Assembly (NCBI RefSeq): GCF_000241955.1
Contig: NC_016818.1
Location: 1,240,001-1,304,000 of the forward strand
Reading direction: 5' to 3'
From: Rahnella aquatilis CIP 78.65 = ATCC 33071
GTDB lineage: Bacteria > Pseudomonadota > Gammaproteobacteria > Enterobacterales > Enterobacteriaceae
Length of the DNA stretch: 64,000 nt
Below the pieces are notes generated by a model that worked only from the letters and a program-made list of their open reading frames with translations, ran no database searches and was not told the DNA's origin. Every line of letters begins with the position of its first letter. Positions within the stretch are counted from its first letter, which is position 1. Of this stretch, positions 9,099 through 17,984 are shown piece by piece. The position numbers and the translations under genes were made by a program.

Positions 9099-10357
9099 TC
9101 TTCTTCTGTGACCTGCCGGTTGAGTCGCTGTTTTGCCACCTGCATCAGCGGCTTACCGGCCAGCATTAACCACGCTGGCAACATCACGATACACAACAAC
9201 GGCAGCAGCTTCAGCCCCGGCACCACGGCAGCGGCCATAAACAAACTGAGCCAGCCGTCGCGTGTCACCACCAGCACCATGCCCATGACGGCGCATGAAA
9301 CGGTCACCGCTGCCGGCACATCCGGCGCGTACTGATGCAGCATCAGACCAAGCGATACCCCGACAAACACCGCCGGGAAAATACGTCCGCCACGAAAACC
9401 GCAGGCTGCCGCCACCACTAACGCGGCGAGTTTGGTCAGGGTGATCGCCAGCAGCGGCCCCATCTCAAACAACGCGTTGGAATGCGCCAGCTCTTTCATC
9501 TCATCCAGCCCTTTAAACAGCGTGATTTCCCCGCCTGTCAGCGCCAGTAAACCGAGCACAAACCCGCCAATACCCAGTCGCAGTATCGGATTCTGAATAT
9601 TATTAAACATCCGGTGAACATGCGGGAACAGCCAGACGGCAATCATCCCCAGTGCGATGGCAATCAGCACCACCACCGACCCGCTGAAAATATCCATCAG
9701 GCTGGCGGCGTCATACGACGGAATGCTGAGCGAAAAATCGGGCTGGAAAAACTGATCGGTGGTGATGGCACCTGCACCCGCGGCGAGCAAGGGCGCAAAA
9801 AGGCGATCCCATAACTGCACATCTTTGTTGGTGCCGAGGGTTTGCGAAAAAATCAGCGCTGCCGCTACCGGCGTGCCGAACAACGCGCCGATAGTGCCGG
9901 CCGCCGCCAGGATCACCCAGTCGGTCGTCGGCACTGCGGGCAGCAAGCGGGACCCTATAGCCGCCACCAGCGCAATATTAATCACCGTGATCGGATGTTC
10001 CGGCCCCAGGCTGACACCACCGGCCAGACCGACCATCAGCGCCAGCGCCAGGCCCGGTAACGCATTCAGTGCCACCGGTGCACCAATCAGAGATTCCGTG
10101 GCCGGATCCGGCCCGGCGTGGCCTGGCATATACTTAATGATGGCGCCGACGCCAATGCCGGTCAGTGTCAGCATAAACAGCGTCCAGCTGGCGGATTGTG
10201 TATTGATATTCAGCACGGCGGGAATGTTCCCCCACAGCAGGTTTTGCAGCGCGCCAGAAATCATCATGACGAAGACCAGAACCAGACTGGACATCACACC
10301 AATAATGATCGCGGGCAGGGCAAAAGCTAACATAACTCTGGCGCGGGGATGGAACAT
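9095..10357 (-). CDS. yfeO: CLC-family putative ion channel/transporter YfeO
   Basis: A 420-aa polytopic inner-membrane protein of the voltage-gated chloride channel (CLC) fold, about the size of E. coli YfeO (418 aa), which also lies beside glk. Family landmarks are [10 protein letters not shown] near residue 113 (the GREGP-equivalent filter helix) and [10 protein letters not shown] near residue 345. The filter reads GPEHP, not the GREGP of ClcA, so ion selectivity cannot be transferred from ClcA. The start is supported by an AAGGAA site 8 nt upstream. Function in the cell is unproven. Confidence 0.9.
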   Translation of the reverse strand: MFHPRARVMLAFALPAIIIGVMSSLVLVFVMMISGALQNLLWGNIPAVLNINTQSASWTLFMLTLTGIGVGAIIKYMPGHAGPDPATESLIGAPVALNALPGLALALMVGLAGGVSLGPEHPITVINIALVAAIGSRLLPAVPTTDWVILAAAGTIGALFGTPVAAALIFSQTLGTNKDVQLWDRLFAPLLAAGAGAITTDQFFQPDFSLSIPSYDAASLMDIFSGSVVVLIAIALGMIAVWLFPHVHRMFNNIQNPILRLGIGGFVLGLLALTGGEITLFKGLDEMKELAHSNALFEMGPLLAITLTKLAALVVAAACGFRGGRIFPAVFVGVSLGLMLHQYAPDVPAAVTVSCAVMGMVLVVTRDGWLSLFMAAAVVPGLKLLPLLCIVMLPAWLMLAGKPLMQVAKQRLNRQVTEED

Positions 10358-10575
10358 GCACGTATTTCCTTATTTATAATTTTGTTTGCTCTGATAGCTT
10401 AGATGAATCCCGGCAAAGTCGGTTTGCGGGCTGTCGACATTATTTTGTGTGGCATGCTGCATAAATGTGGGTTGCTTCAAAACTGCGTTGCAGCGTATAG
10501 CAATTACCGCTATTTTGCCCACACGAATTTGGCGCGGATGCGCAGCATAATGAATTTACTTTTGCGGAGAATAAC

Positions 10576-11541
10576 ATGACCAAGTACTCCCTGGTGGGCG
10601 ATGTCGGGGGCACCAACTGCCGCCTGGCGCTTTGCGCGTTGGACAGCGGCGAGATTTCTCAGTCTAAGACTTTCTCCGGGCTGGATTACGACAGCCTCGA
10701 AGCCGTGGTGCGTGAGTACCTCGCGCAGCAGCATCAGGATGTTGAAGATGCCTGTATTGCCATCGCCTGCCCGATCACCGGCGACTGGGTGGCCATGACC
10801 AACCATACGTGGGCCTTTTCCATTGCCGAAATGAAGAAAAACCTCGGTCTGCAACATCTGGAAGTGATCAACGATTTCACTGCCGTTTCTATGGCAATCC
10901 CGATGCTGAAAGAAGATGACCTGTTGCAGTTCGGCGGTAAAAAAGCGCAGGACGGCAAACCGGCAGTCATTTACGGTGCGGGCACCGGGCTGGGCGTGGC
11001 GCACTTAATCCATGCCAATAACCAATGGCTGAGCCTGCCGGGCGAGGGCGGTCACGTTGATTTCGCGCCAAACAGTGAAGAAGAAGACATCATTCTTGAG
11101 CAGTTGCGTACCGAATTGGGACACGTTTCTGCTGAGCGTATTCTCTCCGGTCCGGGCCTGGTGAATCTCTACCGTGCCATCGTCAAATCAGATAACCGCG
11201 TACCGGAAAACTTCAGACCAAAAGACGTGACTGAGCTGGCACTGACGGATGAAAATCTGGACTGCCGCCGCGCACTGTCACTGTTTTGCGTCATCATGGG
11301 ACGTTTTGGCGGCAATCTGGCGCTGAACATGGGGACCTTCGGCGGCGTATACATTGCAGGCGGCATCGTTCCGCGCTTCCTGGAATTCTTCAAAGCCTCG
11401 GGCTTTCGCGCCGCGTTTGAAGATAAAGGTCGCTTCAAAGATTACCTGATGGATATTCCGGTATTCCTGATCACCCACGATCAACCGGGATTACTCGGGG
11501 CAGGGGCTTATTTGCGTCAGTCTATCGGCATGACAATCTAG
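10576..11541 (+). CDS. glk: Glucokinase
   Basis: A 321-aa cytoplasmic glucokinase that phosphorylates free glucose with ATP. The N-terminal phosphate-1 motif is [14 protein letters not shown] (residues 6-19). The sugar site includes INDFTAV (about 99-105), and the adenosine-side motifs are GAGTGLGVA (about 136) and the HVDFAP block (about 160). Length matches E. coli Glk. A TTTGCGGAGA ribosome site precedes the start. It is divergent from yfeO, as in E. coli. The repeat/IS region begins about 30 nt downstream. Confidence 0.97.
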   Translation: MTKYSLVGDVGGTNCRLALCALDSGEISQSKTFSGLDYDSLEAVVREYLAQQHQDVEDACIAIACPITGDWVAMTNHTWAFSIAEMKKNLGLQHLEVINDFTAVSMAIPMLKEDDLLQFGGKKAQDGKPAVIYGAGTGLGVAHLIHANNQWLSLPGEGGHVDFAPNSEEEDIILEQLRTELGHVSAERILSGPGLVNLYRAIVKSDNRVPENFRPKDVTELALTDENLDCRRALSLFCVIMGRFGGNLALNMGTFGGVYIAGGIVPRFLEFFKASGFRAAFEDKGRFKDYLMDIPVFLITHDQPGLLGAGAYLRQSIGMTI

Positions 11542-11573
11542 GTTTCCCCTCGAAGGGAATGAAGTAGAAAGCC

Positions 11574-11694
11574 ATCGGCTCCCTCCCCTGCGAAGGGGAG
11601 GGTTGGGGTGGGGTATTAAGTTCAAAATCAATAAGTTGAAGTGTGCTTTAGCAAGGTGTTAGCCCTTAAAACCCCCTCCCGACCTCCCCCTTAG
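11574..11694 (+). repeat. Palindromic intergenic repeat, copy A (left part, interrupted by the IS)
   Basis: This starts with a GC-rich palindrome (CCCTCCCC/GGGGAGGG, loop TGCGAA), then GTTGGGGTGGGG, an AT-rich spacer and a second inverted hairpin arm (CCTCCCCC). The other arm of that second hairpin lies after the IS, at 13112-13121. The block is nearly identical to copy B (13168-13300) and similar to copy C (28555-28664). Confidence 0.9.
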
Positions 11695-11744
11695 TGAACT
11701 GAACCCCGAATGTTGGACGTTTTAATCCTCATTCGGAGTTTAGT

Positions 11745-12251
11745 ATGAAGTACGATTTTCAAATCAAAATGATAGCCGTCAGGCACTATCTTGACGGCCA
11801 CGATGGCTTCAAAATTACCGCCCGCAAATATCACGTTCCGGCATCCTCACTTCGTGCATGGACTGCTGCCTATCAATTTCACGGTGAGCAGGCTTTTCGT
11901 AAGGCGACTCGCATCTATTCCGAACAGTTTCGTGCTCATGTCGTCGATGTGACTCTTCGCGAACATCTTTCTATGCGTTCTGCCGCCGCCCGATTTAATA
12001 TTGCTGATTATCAGACAATCAAACGCTGGATCCTGGCTGCTAAAAACTCAGCTTTTCCAGCTCTGAAAGAGAGGAATAACATGGCGCAGAAAACGCAAAA
12101 ACCTGAGATAAAGCCTGAAGACATGACGCCTGCCGAGCTTCTGGAAGAGGTGCGCTATCTGCGTGCTGAACGCGCTTACAACGAAAAGCTCGACGCCCTG
12201 ATGAAGTCAAAAACAGAACGGAAGAAAAAATCCACGCCATCAGGGCATTAA
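11745..12251 (+). CDS. IS3-family transposase OrfA
   Basis: A 168-aa DNA-binding subunit of the IS. Two helix-turn-helix units lie near residues 5-50 (FKITARKYHVPASSLRAW) and 58-98 (MRSAAARFNIADYQTIKRW). They are followed by a basic and leucine-zipper-like C-terminal part (PAELLEEVRYLRAERAYNEKLDAL). It starts 50 nt inside the left inverted repeat with a GGAG site. A run of six A at 12225-12230 just before the stop allows -1 slippage into orfB. Confidence 0.93.
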   Translation: MKYDFQIKMIAVRHYLDGHDGFKITARKYHVPASSLRAWTAAYQFHGEQAFRKATRIYSEQFRAHVVDVTLREHLSMRSAAARFNIADYQTIKRWILAAKNSAFPALKERNNMAQKTQKPEIKPEDMTPAELLEEVRYLRAERAYNEKLDALMKSKTERKKKSTPSGH

Positions 12252-12277
12252 TCGGAGAACACCGTCTCCAGGATCTG

Positions 12278-13078
12278 TTGAAATCTGCGAGGTTGCCACG
12301 AAGCACCTGGTACTGGTGGCAATCGCGGGAGCAAGCCGGGGATGACGTGACGTTATGTGACGCCATCGGGCAACTGGCCGTCCGCCACAAGCGGTGCTAT
12401 GGCTATCGCCGCGTCACGTTAGAACTGCGCAATCAGGGCGTGCGGGTCAATCATAAAAAGGTGTTCCGCCTGATGCGGGAAATGGATGTACAGGCGCGGG
12501 TGCGGCCTAAAAAATACCGGAGTTATAAGGACGATATCGGGATGGCGCCAGCGCCCAATCTGCTGAGACGGAAATTTAACGCCTCCGGACCGGGGGTAAA
12601 GCTGGTGACGGATGTTACCGAGTTCAATGTGGGCGGGGATAAACTGTATTTATCGCCGGTCATGGATTTATACAATGCAGAAATCATCGCGATGAGTATA
12701 GGTACGCGGCCGACTTTCGAGCTGACTGAAAAGATGCTAAATGATTTACTTACATCAGGTTACGTCAGAAAAAAAGCCATTCTACATAGCGATCAGGGCT
12801 GGCAATATAGGATGCCTTCGTGGCAAAAAAGGCTCAAAGAGGCAGGGATAAGACAGAGCATGTCGCGAAAAGGCAATTGCTATGACAATGCCGCAATGGA
12901 AAGCTTTTTTGCGGTGTTGAAGACGGAGATGTTCCACGGTTATAAGTTCGAGAGCAGGGAAAAACTGGCTGAGTCGATAGAAGCGTATGTCGCTTACTAT
13001 AACCACGATAGAATAAAGATGAAGTTGGGTGGAATGAGTCCAGCAGATTACCGGACTCAAATGTTCCCCCTGCACTAA
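12278..13078 (+). CDS. IS3-family transposase OrfB (DDE integrase domain)
   Basis: The 266-aa catalytic part of the transposase, with an HTH_21-like region followed by an rve DDE domain. The acidic triad is visible in VTDVTEF, in LHSDQGWQY (HGWQY-type IS150 motif) and in DNAAMESFFAVLK. The nominal start is a TTG codon. The frame is open upstream to the slippery A run in orfA, so the active protein is probably the OrfAB fusion running from 11745 to 13078. Confidence 0.95.
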   Translation: MKSARLPRSTWYWWQSREQAGDDVTLCDAIGQLAVRHKRCYGYRRVTLELRNQGVRVNHKKVFRLMREMDVQARVRPKKYRSYKDDIGMAPAPNLLRRKFNASGPGVKLVTDVTEFNVGGDKLYLSPVMDLYNAEIIAMSIGTRPTFELTEKMLNDLLTSGYVRKKAILHSDQGWQYRMPSWQKRLKEAGIRQSMSRKGNCYDNAAMESFFAVLKTEMFHGYKFESREKLAESIEAYVAYYNHDRIKMKLGGMSPADYRTQMFPLH

Positions 13079-13108
13079 CCTGGTGTCCAAGTTTAGGGGT
13101 TCAGTTCA

Positions 13109-13124
13109 TAGCAGGGGGAGGAGC
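13109..13124 (+). repeat. Repeat copy A, right remnant after the IS
   Basis: The TAG duplication is followed by CAGGGGGAGGAGC, the second arm of the hairpin whose first arm is at 11682-11690. Removing the IS and one TAG restores a palindrome equivalent to that in copy C (28640-28662). Confidence 0.85.
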
Positions 13125-13167
13125 AAGAAAACCTGTTCCATTTCTTCGCAGCTGGAAACAAAACTCG

Positions 13168-13300
13168 ATCGGCTCCCTCCCCTGCGAAGGGGAGGGTTGG
13201 GGTGGGGTATTAAGCTAAAAATCAATAAGTTGAAGTGTGCTTTAACTCATTGTTAGCCCTTAAAACGCCTTCCCGGCCTCCCCTTCGCAAGGGAAGGGGC
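13168..13300 (+). repeat. Palindromic intergenic repeat, copy B
   Basis: About 130 bp, almost the same as copy A: the same first palindrome, the same AT-rich spacer (including AATCAATAAGTTGAAGTGTG) and the same second inverted arms (here CCTCCCCTTCGCAAGGGAAGG). It lies 44 bp beyond the end of copy A, so before the IS arrived the two formed a tandem pair. Confidence 0.9.
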
Positions 13301-13320
13301 AAAAAACGTTAAGCCCACCA

Positions 13321-14091
13321 TCAAAACCGCATTAACTGCCTGAATTCCTTCACCTTGCTTCTGCTCACCGGCACTTCAAAATCCAGATCACTTAACCGCA
13401 AAATGTAGGTGTTGTTAAACCACGGCACGATCTCGCGGATTTTCGACAAATTCACGCAATAGGAACGATGGCAGCGGAAAAAATGCTCTTCCGGCAGGCG
13501 GTTGCATAATTCGGTGATGTTCATCGGCATGGTGAATTCTTCTTTGCGGGTATACACCTGCGTGACCTTTTCCTGCGCGGCGGCGTAATAAATATCGTTG
13601 ATGTCGGTAACGATAATCCGCTCATCTTTGATCAGATTGATGCTGTGACTGACACGCGCAGTGCTGCCCGCGACGGGAGCAATACCTTCCTGTTTATCGC
13701 CCGGTTCCTTCACTGCCAGCGCTTTATCCCGGCGAAAATGTGACTCCAGCTTTTGCAGCATGGTGACAATACGTGACTCGTGATAAGGCTTAAGGATGTA
13801 GTCAAACGCTTCGATTTCAAAGGCTTCTGCGGCGTGTTCCTTATAGGCGGTGATAAACACGATATAAGGCTTATGGGCAAACTTACTGATGTTTTGCGCC
13901 AGTAATACGCCATCAAGGGAAGGGATGCTGATATCGAGAAAAATCGCGTCCACTTCATGTGATTGCAGGTATTTAAGCACATCCAGCCCGTCATCAAATA
14001 TCGCTTCAATGCTGATGCTGCTGTGCGTATTAATCAGATAACTCAGCTCTTCCTGAGCCGGGATTTCATCTTCGACGATAATAGCTTTCAC
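13321..14091 (-). CDS. pyrR: LytTR-type response regulator PyrR (YpdB)
   Basis: A 256-aa response regulator. The receiver domain spans residues 1-115, with acidic pocket E7/D8, phospho-acceptor Asp in FLDISIP near residue 52 and Lys in LKPYHES near residue 102. A C-terminal LytTR DNA-binding domain (about 150-256) contains FFRCHRSYCVNLSKI. It aligns with E. coli YpdB (PyrR), which with PyrS senses pyruvate and activates the transporter gene yhjX. The start is GTG. It follows pyrS by 65 bp in the same direction, so they form one operon. Confidence 0.95.
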   Translation of the reverse strand: MKAIIVEDEIPAQEELSYLINTHSSISIEAIFDDGLDVLKYLQSHEVDAIFLDISIPSLDGVLLAQNISKFAHKPYIVFITAYKEHAAEAFEIEAFDYILKPYHESRIVTMLQKLESHFRRDKALAVKEPGDKQEGIAPVAGSTARVSHSINLIKDERIIVTDINDIYYAAAQEKVTQVYTRKEEFTMPMNITELCNRLPEEHFFRCHRSYCVNLSKIREIVPWFNNTYILRLSDLDFEVPVSRSKVKEFRQLMRF

Positions 14092-14156
14092 GGAATTATC
14101 CCCCGGTGCGGTGGCCCGAAAGGCGGGCGGGTAAAATGAAAAAAGCGTCCCTGCGG

Positions 14157-15875
14157 TCAGGCTATTTTGCTCTCAGGGGCTTGCGCGACGTTTGCAGGCG
14201 CGCGGGTAATGACAAACGAAATATCAGTGCCTGGCTCAAGACGGCGGATGGTCAGGCCCTGGCCATACAGCAATGAGACGCGGTGATGCACATTGAGCAG
14301 GCCGATTTTGTTACCGGGCATCTCATTGCGCGCCACACGGTCAATGGTTTCCTGATTAATACCGTGGCCGGTATCCTTTACTGACACCCGGATACCGTCA
14401 GTCTGATGTTTCACTGAAATCACCACCACGCCTTTTCCGCTGCATTTCTGGATACCGTGCACAATGGCGTTTTCCACCAGCGGCTGGATCAGCAGGCTGG
14501 GGATTTTCACCGAAATGTCGTCATCAATGTCATAAATCACCGTCAGTTTGCTGCCGAACCGCGCCTGCTCAATGGCGATGTAATCCTGCACCTGATGCAG
14601 TTCTTTACGCAGATCAATCAGTTCGTCATTCAGTTCCAGGTTATAACGCAGATAACGGGAAAGGTTGATGATGAGCTGACGCGCCACGTCCGGGCGGGCG
14701 CGGATAGACGATGAAATCGCGTTCAGTGCATTAAACAGAAAATGGGGATTTATCTTGCTCTGCAACGCCCGCATTTCAGCTTTATTGGCCATCTCGCGTA
14801 ACTGTTCGGTGCGTGAGACTTCCATCTGTGTCGACATAATTTGCGACAGCCCGATCGCCATCACTTTCAGCGAATAAGTGATGCGGTGCGGGTCGCAATA
14901 ATAGATTTTCAGCGAGCCGGTGACTTCGCCTTTTTCCCACAGCGGGATAATAATCAGCGAGTGAATTTGCGGGGTACGGTGCATTTCGTCGTTGTTTTTC
15001 ACCGTAATTTCACCGCTTTCCAGCGTCGCTTTGGTCATCTCACTCAGCGTTTCATGGCCGATATTATATTCTTCAGCCCCCACACCAACGTAAGCCAGAA
15101 TGTTTTTGGTGTCGGTAATCGCCACCGCATCGGCGTCGATATCTTCGCGGATAATGCGGCAAATACTGGCCAACGATTCGGCATTAATATTACGGCCTTC
15201 TATATTACGGAAGTAGGGTAACGTTTTGTTGGCGATATCCAGTGCCAGCCGCGCCTGCCGGGCGGCGATCACCTCTTTTTCATCCTCGACACTTTGCACC
15301 AGCAAAACAATCAGGCCGATGGAGCTGGCGCCGAGGATCAGCGGAGCGGCGATATTCATGACGATATCCAGCCCGAGCGAAAACGGTCGCGCCATCAGTA
15401 AAATCAGGAGCATGGTCAGCGTTTCGCACAGCATGCCGCCCAGAATACCGACTTTCCAGTGCAGCGATTTTTTAACTTTTTTATTGATGTAACCGGAAAG
15501 GAAACCTGCGGTAATACTGGTGATCAGGCACGGAACAGACGTGGGCCCGTGAATGTCGATCAGGAAACGGTGCGTACCGGAAATCAGGCCGGTAATGATC
15601 CCGACCCACGGCCCGAACAGGATCCCGCCCGACATGATGGCGATCGTACGCACGTTGATCAGCGAGCCTTCGACGTTGATCCCAGAGAGCGTACCGAAAA
15701 TGGCGAACAGCGAGAAAATGGCGGTCACCGCAGTCAGTTCCAGCGGCGTATGGTTTTCATTTTCTTTGTGCAGCAGTTTGCGAAACAGCGGGGTTCGCGT
15801 GAGGAAGAACAAACAGATGAGCATCAGCGCCGCACGGTCAAAGACCGCCAGCAGCATATCGAACATGTGAGGCAT
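14157..15875 (-). CDS. pyrS: Pyruvate-responsive sensor histidine kinase PyrS (YpdA, LytS family)
   Basis: A 572-aa membrane kinase. A 5TM-5TMR_LYT membrane sensor fills residues 1-200 ([19 protein letters not shown] and the LGGMLCETL block). A GAF region covers about 220-345. The HisKA-like block [20 protein letters not shown] (about 372-391) carries the phospho-acceptor His, and a HATPase domain follows ([28 protein letters not shown]). It is near full-length identical in layout to E. coli YpdA (565 aa) and lies beside alaC as there. It responds to extracellular pyruvate in E. coli. Confidence 0.95.
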   Translation of the reverse strand: MPHMFDMLLAVFDRAALMLICLFFLTRTPLFRKLLHKENENHTPLELTAVTAIFSLFAIFGTLSGINVEGSLINVRTIAIMSGGILFGPWVGIITGLISGTHRFLIDIHGPTSVPCLITSITAGFLSGYINKKVKKSLHWKVGILGGMLCETLTMLLILLMARPFSLGLDIVMNIAAPLILGASSIGLIVLLVQSVEDEKEVIAARQARLALDIANKTLPYFRNIEGRNINAESLASICRIIREDIDADAVAITDTKNILAYVGVGAEEYNIGHETLSEMTKATLESGEITVKNNDEMHRTPQIHSLIIIPLWEKGEVTGSLKIYYCDPHRITYSLKVMAIGLSQIMSTQMEVSRTEQLREMANKAEMRALQSKINPHFLFNALNAISSSIRARPDVARQLIINLSRYLRYNLELNDELIDLRKELHQVQDYIAIEQARFGSKLTVIYDIDDDISVKIPSLLIQPLVENAIVHGIQKCSGKGVVVISVKHQTDGIRVSVKDTGHGINQETIDRVARNEMPGNKIGLLNVHHRVSLLYGQGLTIRRLEPGTDISFVITRAPANVAQAPESKIA

Positions 15876-15989
15876 GGCAGATTAAACTCTTTGCACGATT
15901 GAAAGATAAGCGTGCCAAATGGATTCAGCGGTTATTATATGTAAAAGGTCAGACTTTCACCATCGGCAGACACAGGAGCACATTCCGAC

Positions 15990-16529
15990 ATGATTTTGTT
16001 ATCCACGCCGCGGCTGATCATGCAGCCCCTCCAGGCTGATGACTGGGCGTTTTTCTTGCGGCTGTATCAGACCCCCGACGTCATGCGTTTTATCGGCGAT
16101 ATCGAAACCCACGCGCAGGTTCATAGCCGCTTTGAGCAGCGTCTTGGAAACTGGGATCGCTACAGTGATTTCTGGTTGTGCCTGCTGATCCGCGAAAAAG
16201 AAACCGGTGCGGCGGTGGGACTGACCGGATTTTTCCCGGACTGGCGGCCCTATAAACAAGGCGAAGTCGGGTTCATTCTGGCACCTGAGCATCAGCGCAA
16301 AGGTTATGCCGTGGAATCCCTGCGCGAAGTGCTGAACTTTGCGTTTGACCAGTGTGGTTTTCACCGTCTGCAGGCCAATGTACTCGAAGGTAACGACGCC
16401 TCGCGCCGCGTGCTGGAAAAGTGCGGATTCCGGATGGAAGGCCATCTGCGGGACAGCTACCGGATCGGCGATGAGTGGAAAAACGACTGGCTGCTGGGGC
16501 TGCTGGCGACTGATCCGCGTCCGCAGTGA
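15990..16529 (+). CDS. GNAT-family N-acetyltransferase (RimJ/RimL-like)
   Basis: A 179-aa acetyltransferase. The N-terminal strand is LLSTPRLIMQPLQADDW, and acetyl-CoA motif A is GFILAPEHQRKGYAVESL near residue 93 (Q/R-x-x-G-x-A loop). Motif B is NDASRRVLEKCGFRMEGHLRDS near residue 135. The LRDS/EWKNDWL ending is typical of the RimJ/RimL branch that acts on protein N-termini or amino groups of small molecules. The substrate cannot be told. It lies between the divergent pyrS gene and alaC, upstream in the same direction as alaC. Confidence 0.88.
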   Translation: MILLSTPRLIMQPLQADDWAFFLRLYQTPDVMRFIGDIETHAQVHSRFEQRLGNWDRYSDFWLCLLIREKETGAAVGLTGFFPDWRPYKQGEVGFILAPEHQRKGYAVESLREVLNFAFDQCGFHRLQANVLEGNDASRRVLEKCGFRMEGHLRDSYRIGDEWKNDWLLGLLATDPRPQ

Positions 16530-16646
16530 AAAAAAAGGTGCCCGGTATCTCGACAGCCATTTTCCTCTGCGTTATGTTCGTTGAAGGCCGTTACGCGGCC
16601 AGCGTCGCTCGGACGGTCCGGGCGCTTACGTATCCCAGAGGAAATT

Positions 16647-17906
16647 ATGGCTGATTCCAGTTCACCCCGTCGTTTTTCACGTATTGATCGTCTTCCCCCT
16701 TATGTTTTCAATATTACTGCTGAACTGAAAATGGCCGCCCGCCATCGTGGCGAAGACATTATCGATTTCAGTATGGGCAACCCTGACGGCCCGACACCGC
16801 CGCACATTGTGGAAAAACTGGTGCAGGTTGCGCAGCGCGAAGACACTCACGGTTACTCGACCTCACGCGGCATTCCGCGTCTGCGTCGTGCCATTTCCCG
16901 CTGGTATGCCGACCGTTATCAGGTAGAGATAGACCCTGAAAGCGAAGCTATTGTCACCATCGGTTCGAAAGAAGGGCTGGCGCATCTGATGCTGGCGACG
17001 CTCGATCATGGCGACACCGTTCTGGTGCCTAACCCAAGTTATCCGATCCACATTTATGGCGCCGTGATTGCCGGTGCGCAGGTGCGTTCCGTGCCGCTGG
17101 CCGAAGGGGTGGATTTCTTTGCTGAGCTGGAAAAAGCCATCCGCGAAACCATTCCGCGCCCGAAAATGATGATCCTCGGCTTCCCGTCCAACCCGACGGC
17201 GCAGTGCGTGGAGCTGGATTTCTTTGAGCGCGTGGTGGCGCTGGCTAAACAATACAACGTGCTGGTGATCCACGATCTGGCCTATGCGGACATCGTGTAC
17301 GACGGCTGGAAAGCACCGTCAATCATGCAGGTGCCGGGCGCAAAAGACATTGCCGTGGAATTCTTCACGCTGTCGAAAAGTTACAACATGGCAGGCTGGC
17401 GCATCGGTTTTATGGTCGGTAATCCTGAACTGGTCAGCGCGCTGGCACGTATCAAAAGTTATCATGATTACGGCACCTTCACGCCGTTGCAGGTGGCGGC
17501 GATTGCCGCGCTGGAAGGCGATCAGCAATGCGTCAAAGACATTGCCGAACAATACCGTCAGCGCCGTAATGTGCTGGTCCGTGGTCTGCATGAAGCGGGC
17601 TGGATGGTGGAAAACCCGAAAGCGTCGATGTACGTCTGGGCAAAAATTCCGCCTGCTTATGCGCACTTAGGGTCGCTGGAATTCGCCAAACGGCTGCTGG
17701 CCGACGCTAAAGTGTGTGTGTCGCCGGGGATCGGTTTCGGAGATTACGGCGATACGCATGTACGCTTCGCGCTGATCGAAAATCAGGACCGGATCCGTCA
17801 GGCCGTACGCGGCATCAAAGCGATGTTCCGGGCAGACGGTTTGTTGCCCCCGAAAAAAACGGTGGGTGAACCGCCTGTGGAACAGGATCCTACGGTTATC
17901 GCGTGA
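16647..17906 (+). CDS. alaC: Glutamate-pyruvate (alanine) aminotransferase AlaC
   Basis: A 419-aa PLP-dependent class I aminotransferase that makes alanine from pyruvate and glutamate. The Schiff-base lysine is Lys244 in [15 protein letters not shown]. The substrate and cofactor blocks [26 protein letters not shown] and [12 protein letters not shown] are intact. The frame is open from 16581, but [19 protein letters not shown] matches E. coli AlaC (YfdZ) and an AGAGGAAA site lies just upstream. A GC-rich hairpin (GGCCG-TTACG-CGGCC, 16586-16600) sits in the leader. The gene is next to the pyruvate sensor operon pyrSR, as in E. coli. Confidence 0.96.
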   Translation: MADSSSPRRFSRIDRLPPYVFNITAELKMAARHRGEDIIDFSMGNPDGPTPPHIVEKLVQVAQREDTHGYSTSRGIPRLRRAISRWYADRYQVEIDPESEAIVTIGSKEGLAHLMLATLDHGDTVLVPNPSYPIHIYGAVIAGAQVRSVPLAEGVDFFAELEKAIRETIPRPKMMILGFPSNPTAQCVELDFFERVVALAKQYNVLVIHDLAYADIVYDGWKAPSIMQVPGAKDIAVEFFTLSKSYNMAGWRIGFMVGNPELVSALARIKSYHDYGTFTPLQVAAIAALEGDQQCVKDIAEQYRQRRNVLVRGLHEAGWMVENPKASMYVWAKIPPAYAHLGSLEFAKRLLADAKVCVSPGIGFGDYGDTHVRFALIENQDRIRQAVRGIKAMFRADGLLPPKKTVGEPPVEQDPTVIA

Positions 17907-17915
17907 TGCACAACA

Positions 17916-17941
17916 AAAAGCCGGGCAGATGCCCGGCTTTT
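17916..17941 (+). terminator. Terminator after alaC
   Basis: AAAAGCCGGGC, an AGAT loop and GCCCGGCTTTT form an 11-bp stem flanked by A and T runs, 9 nt after the alaC stop. The symmetry would also stop leftward transcription. Confidence 0.9.
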
Positions 17942-17984
17942 GTCTGTTTTCAGATTCAGAACGCCATTCCGGTTATTTCACCCG

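Larger units (their letters stand above)
11695..13108 (+). mobile_element. IS3-family (IS150-group) insertion sequence, complete
   Basis: The element is 1414 bp with terminal inverted repeats of 24 bp (11695-11718 and 13085-13108, 21 of 24 identical, both starting TGAACTGAACCCC). It is flanked by a 3-bp direct repeat TAG (11692-11694 and 13109-13111), the target duplication. It holds orfA and orfB in a -1 frame relation, typical of IS3. It is inserted in the loop of the second palindrome of repeat copy A. Both reading frames appear intact, so it may be active. Confidence 0.95.
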
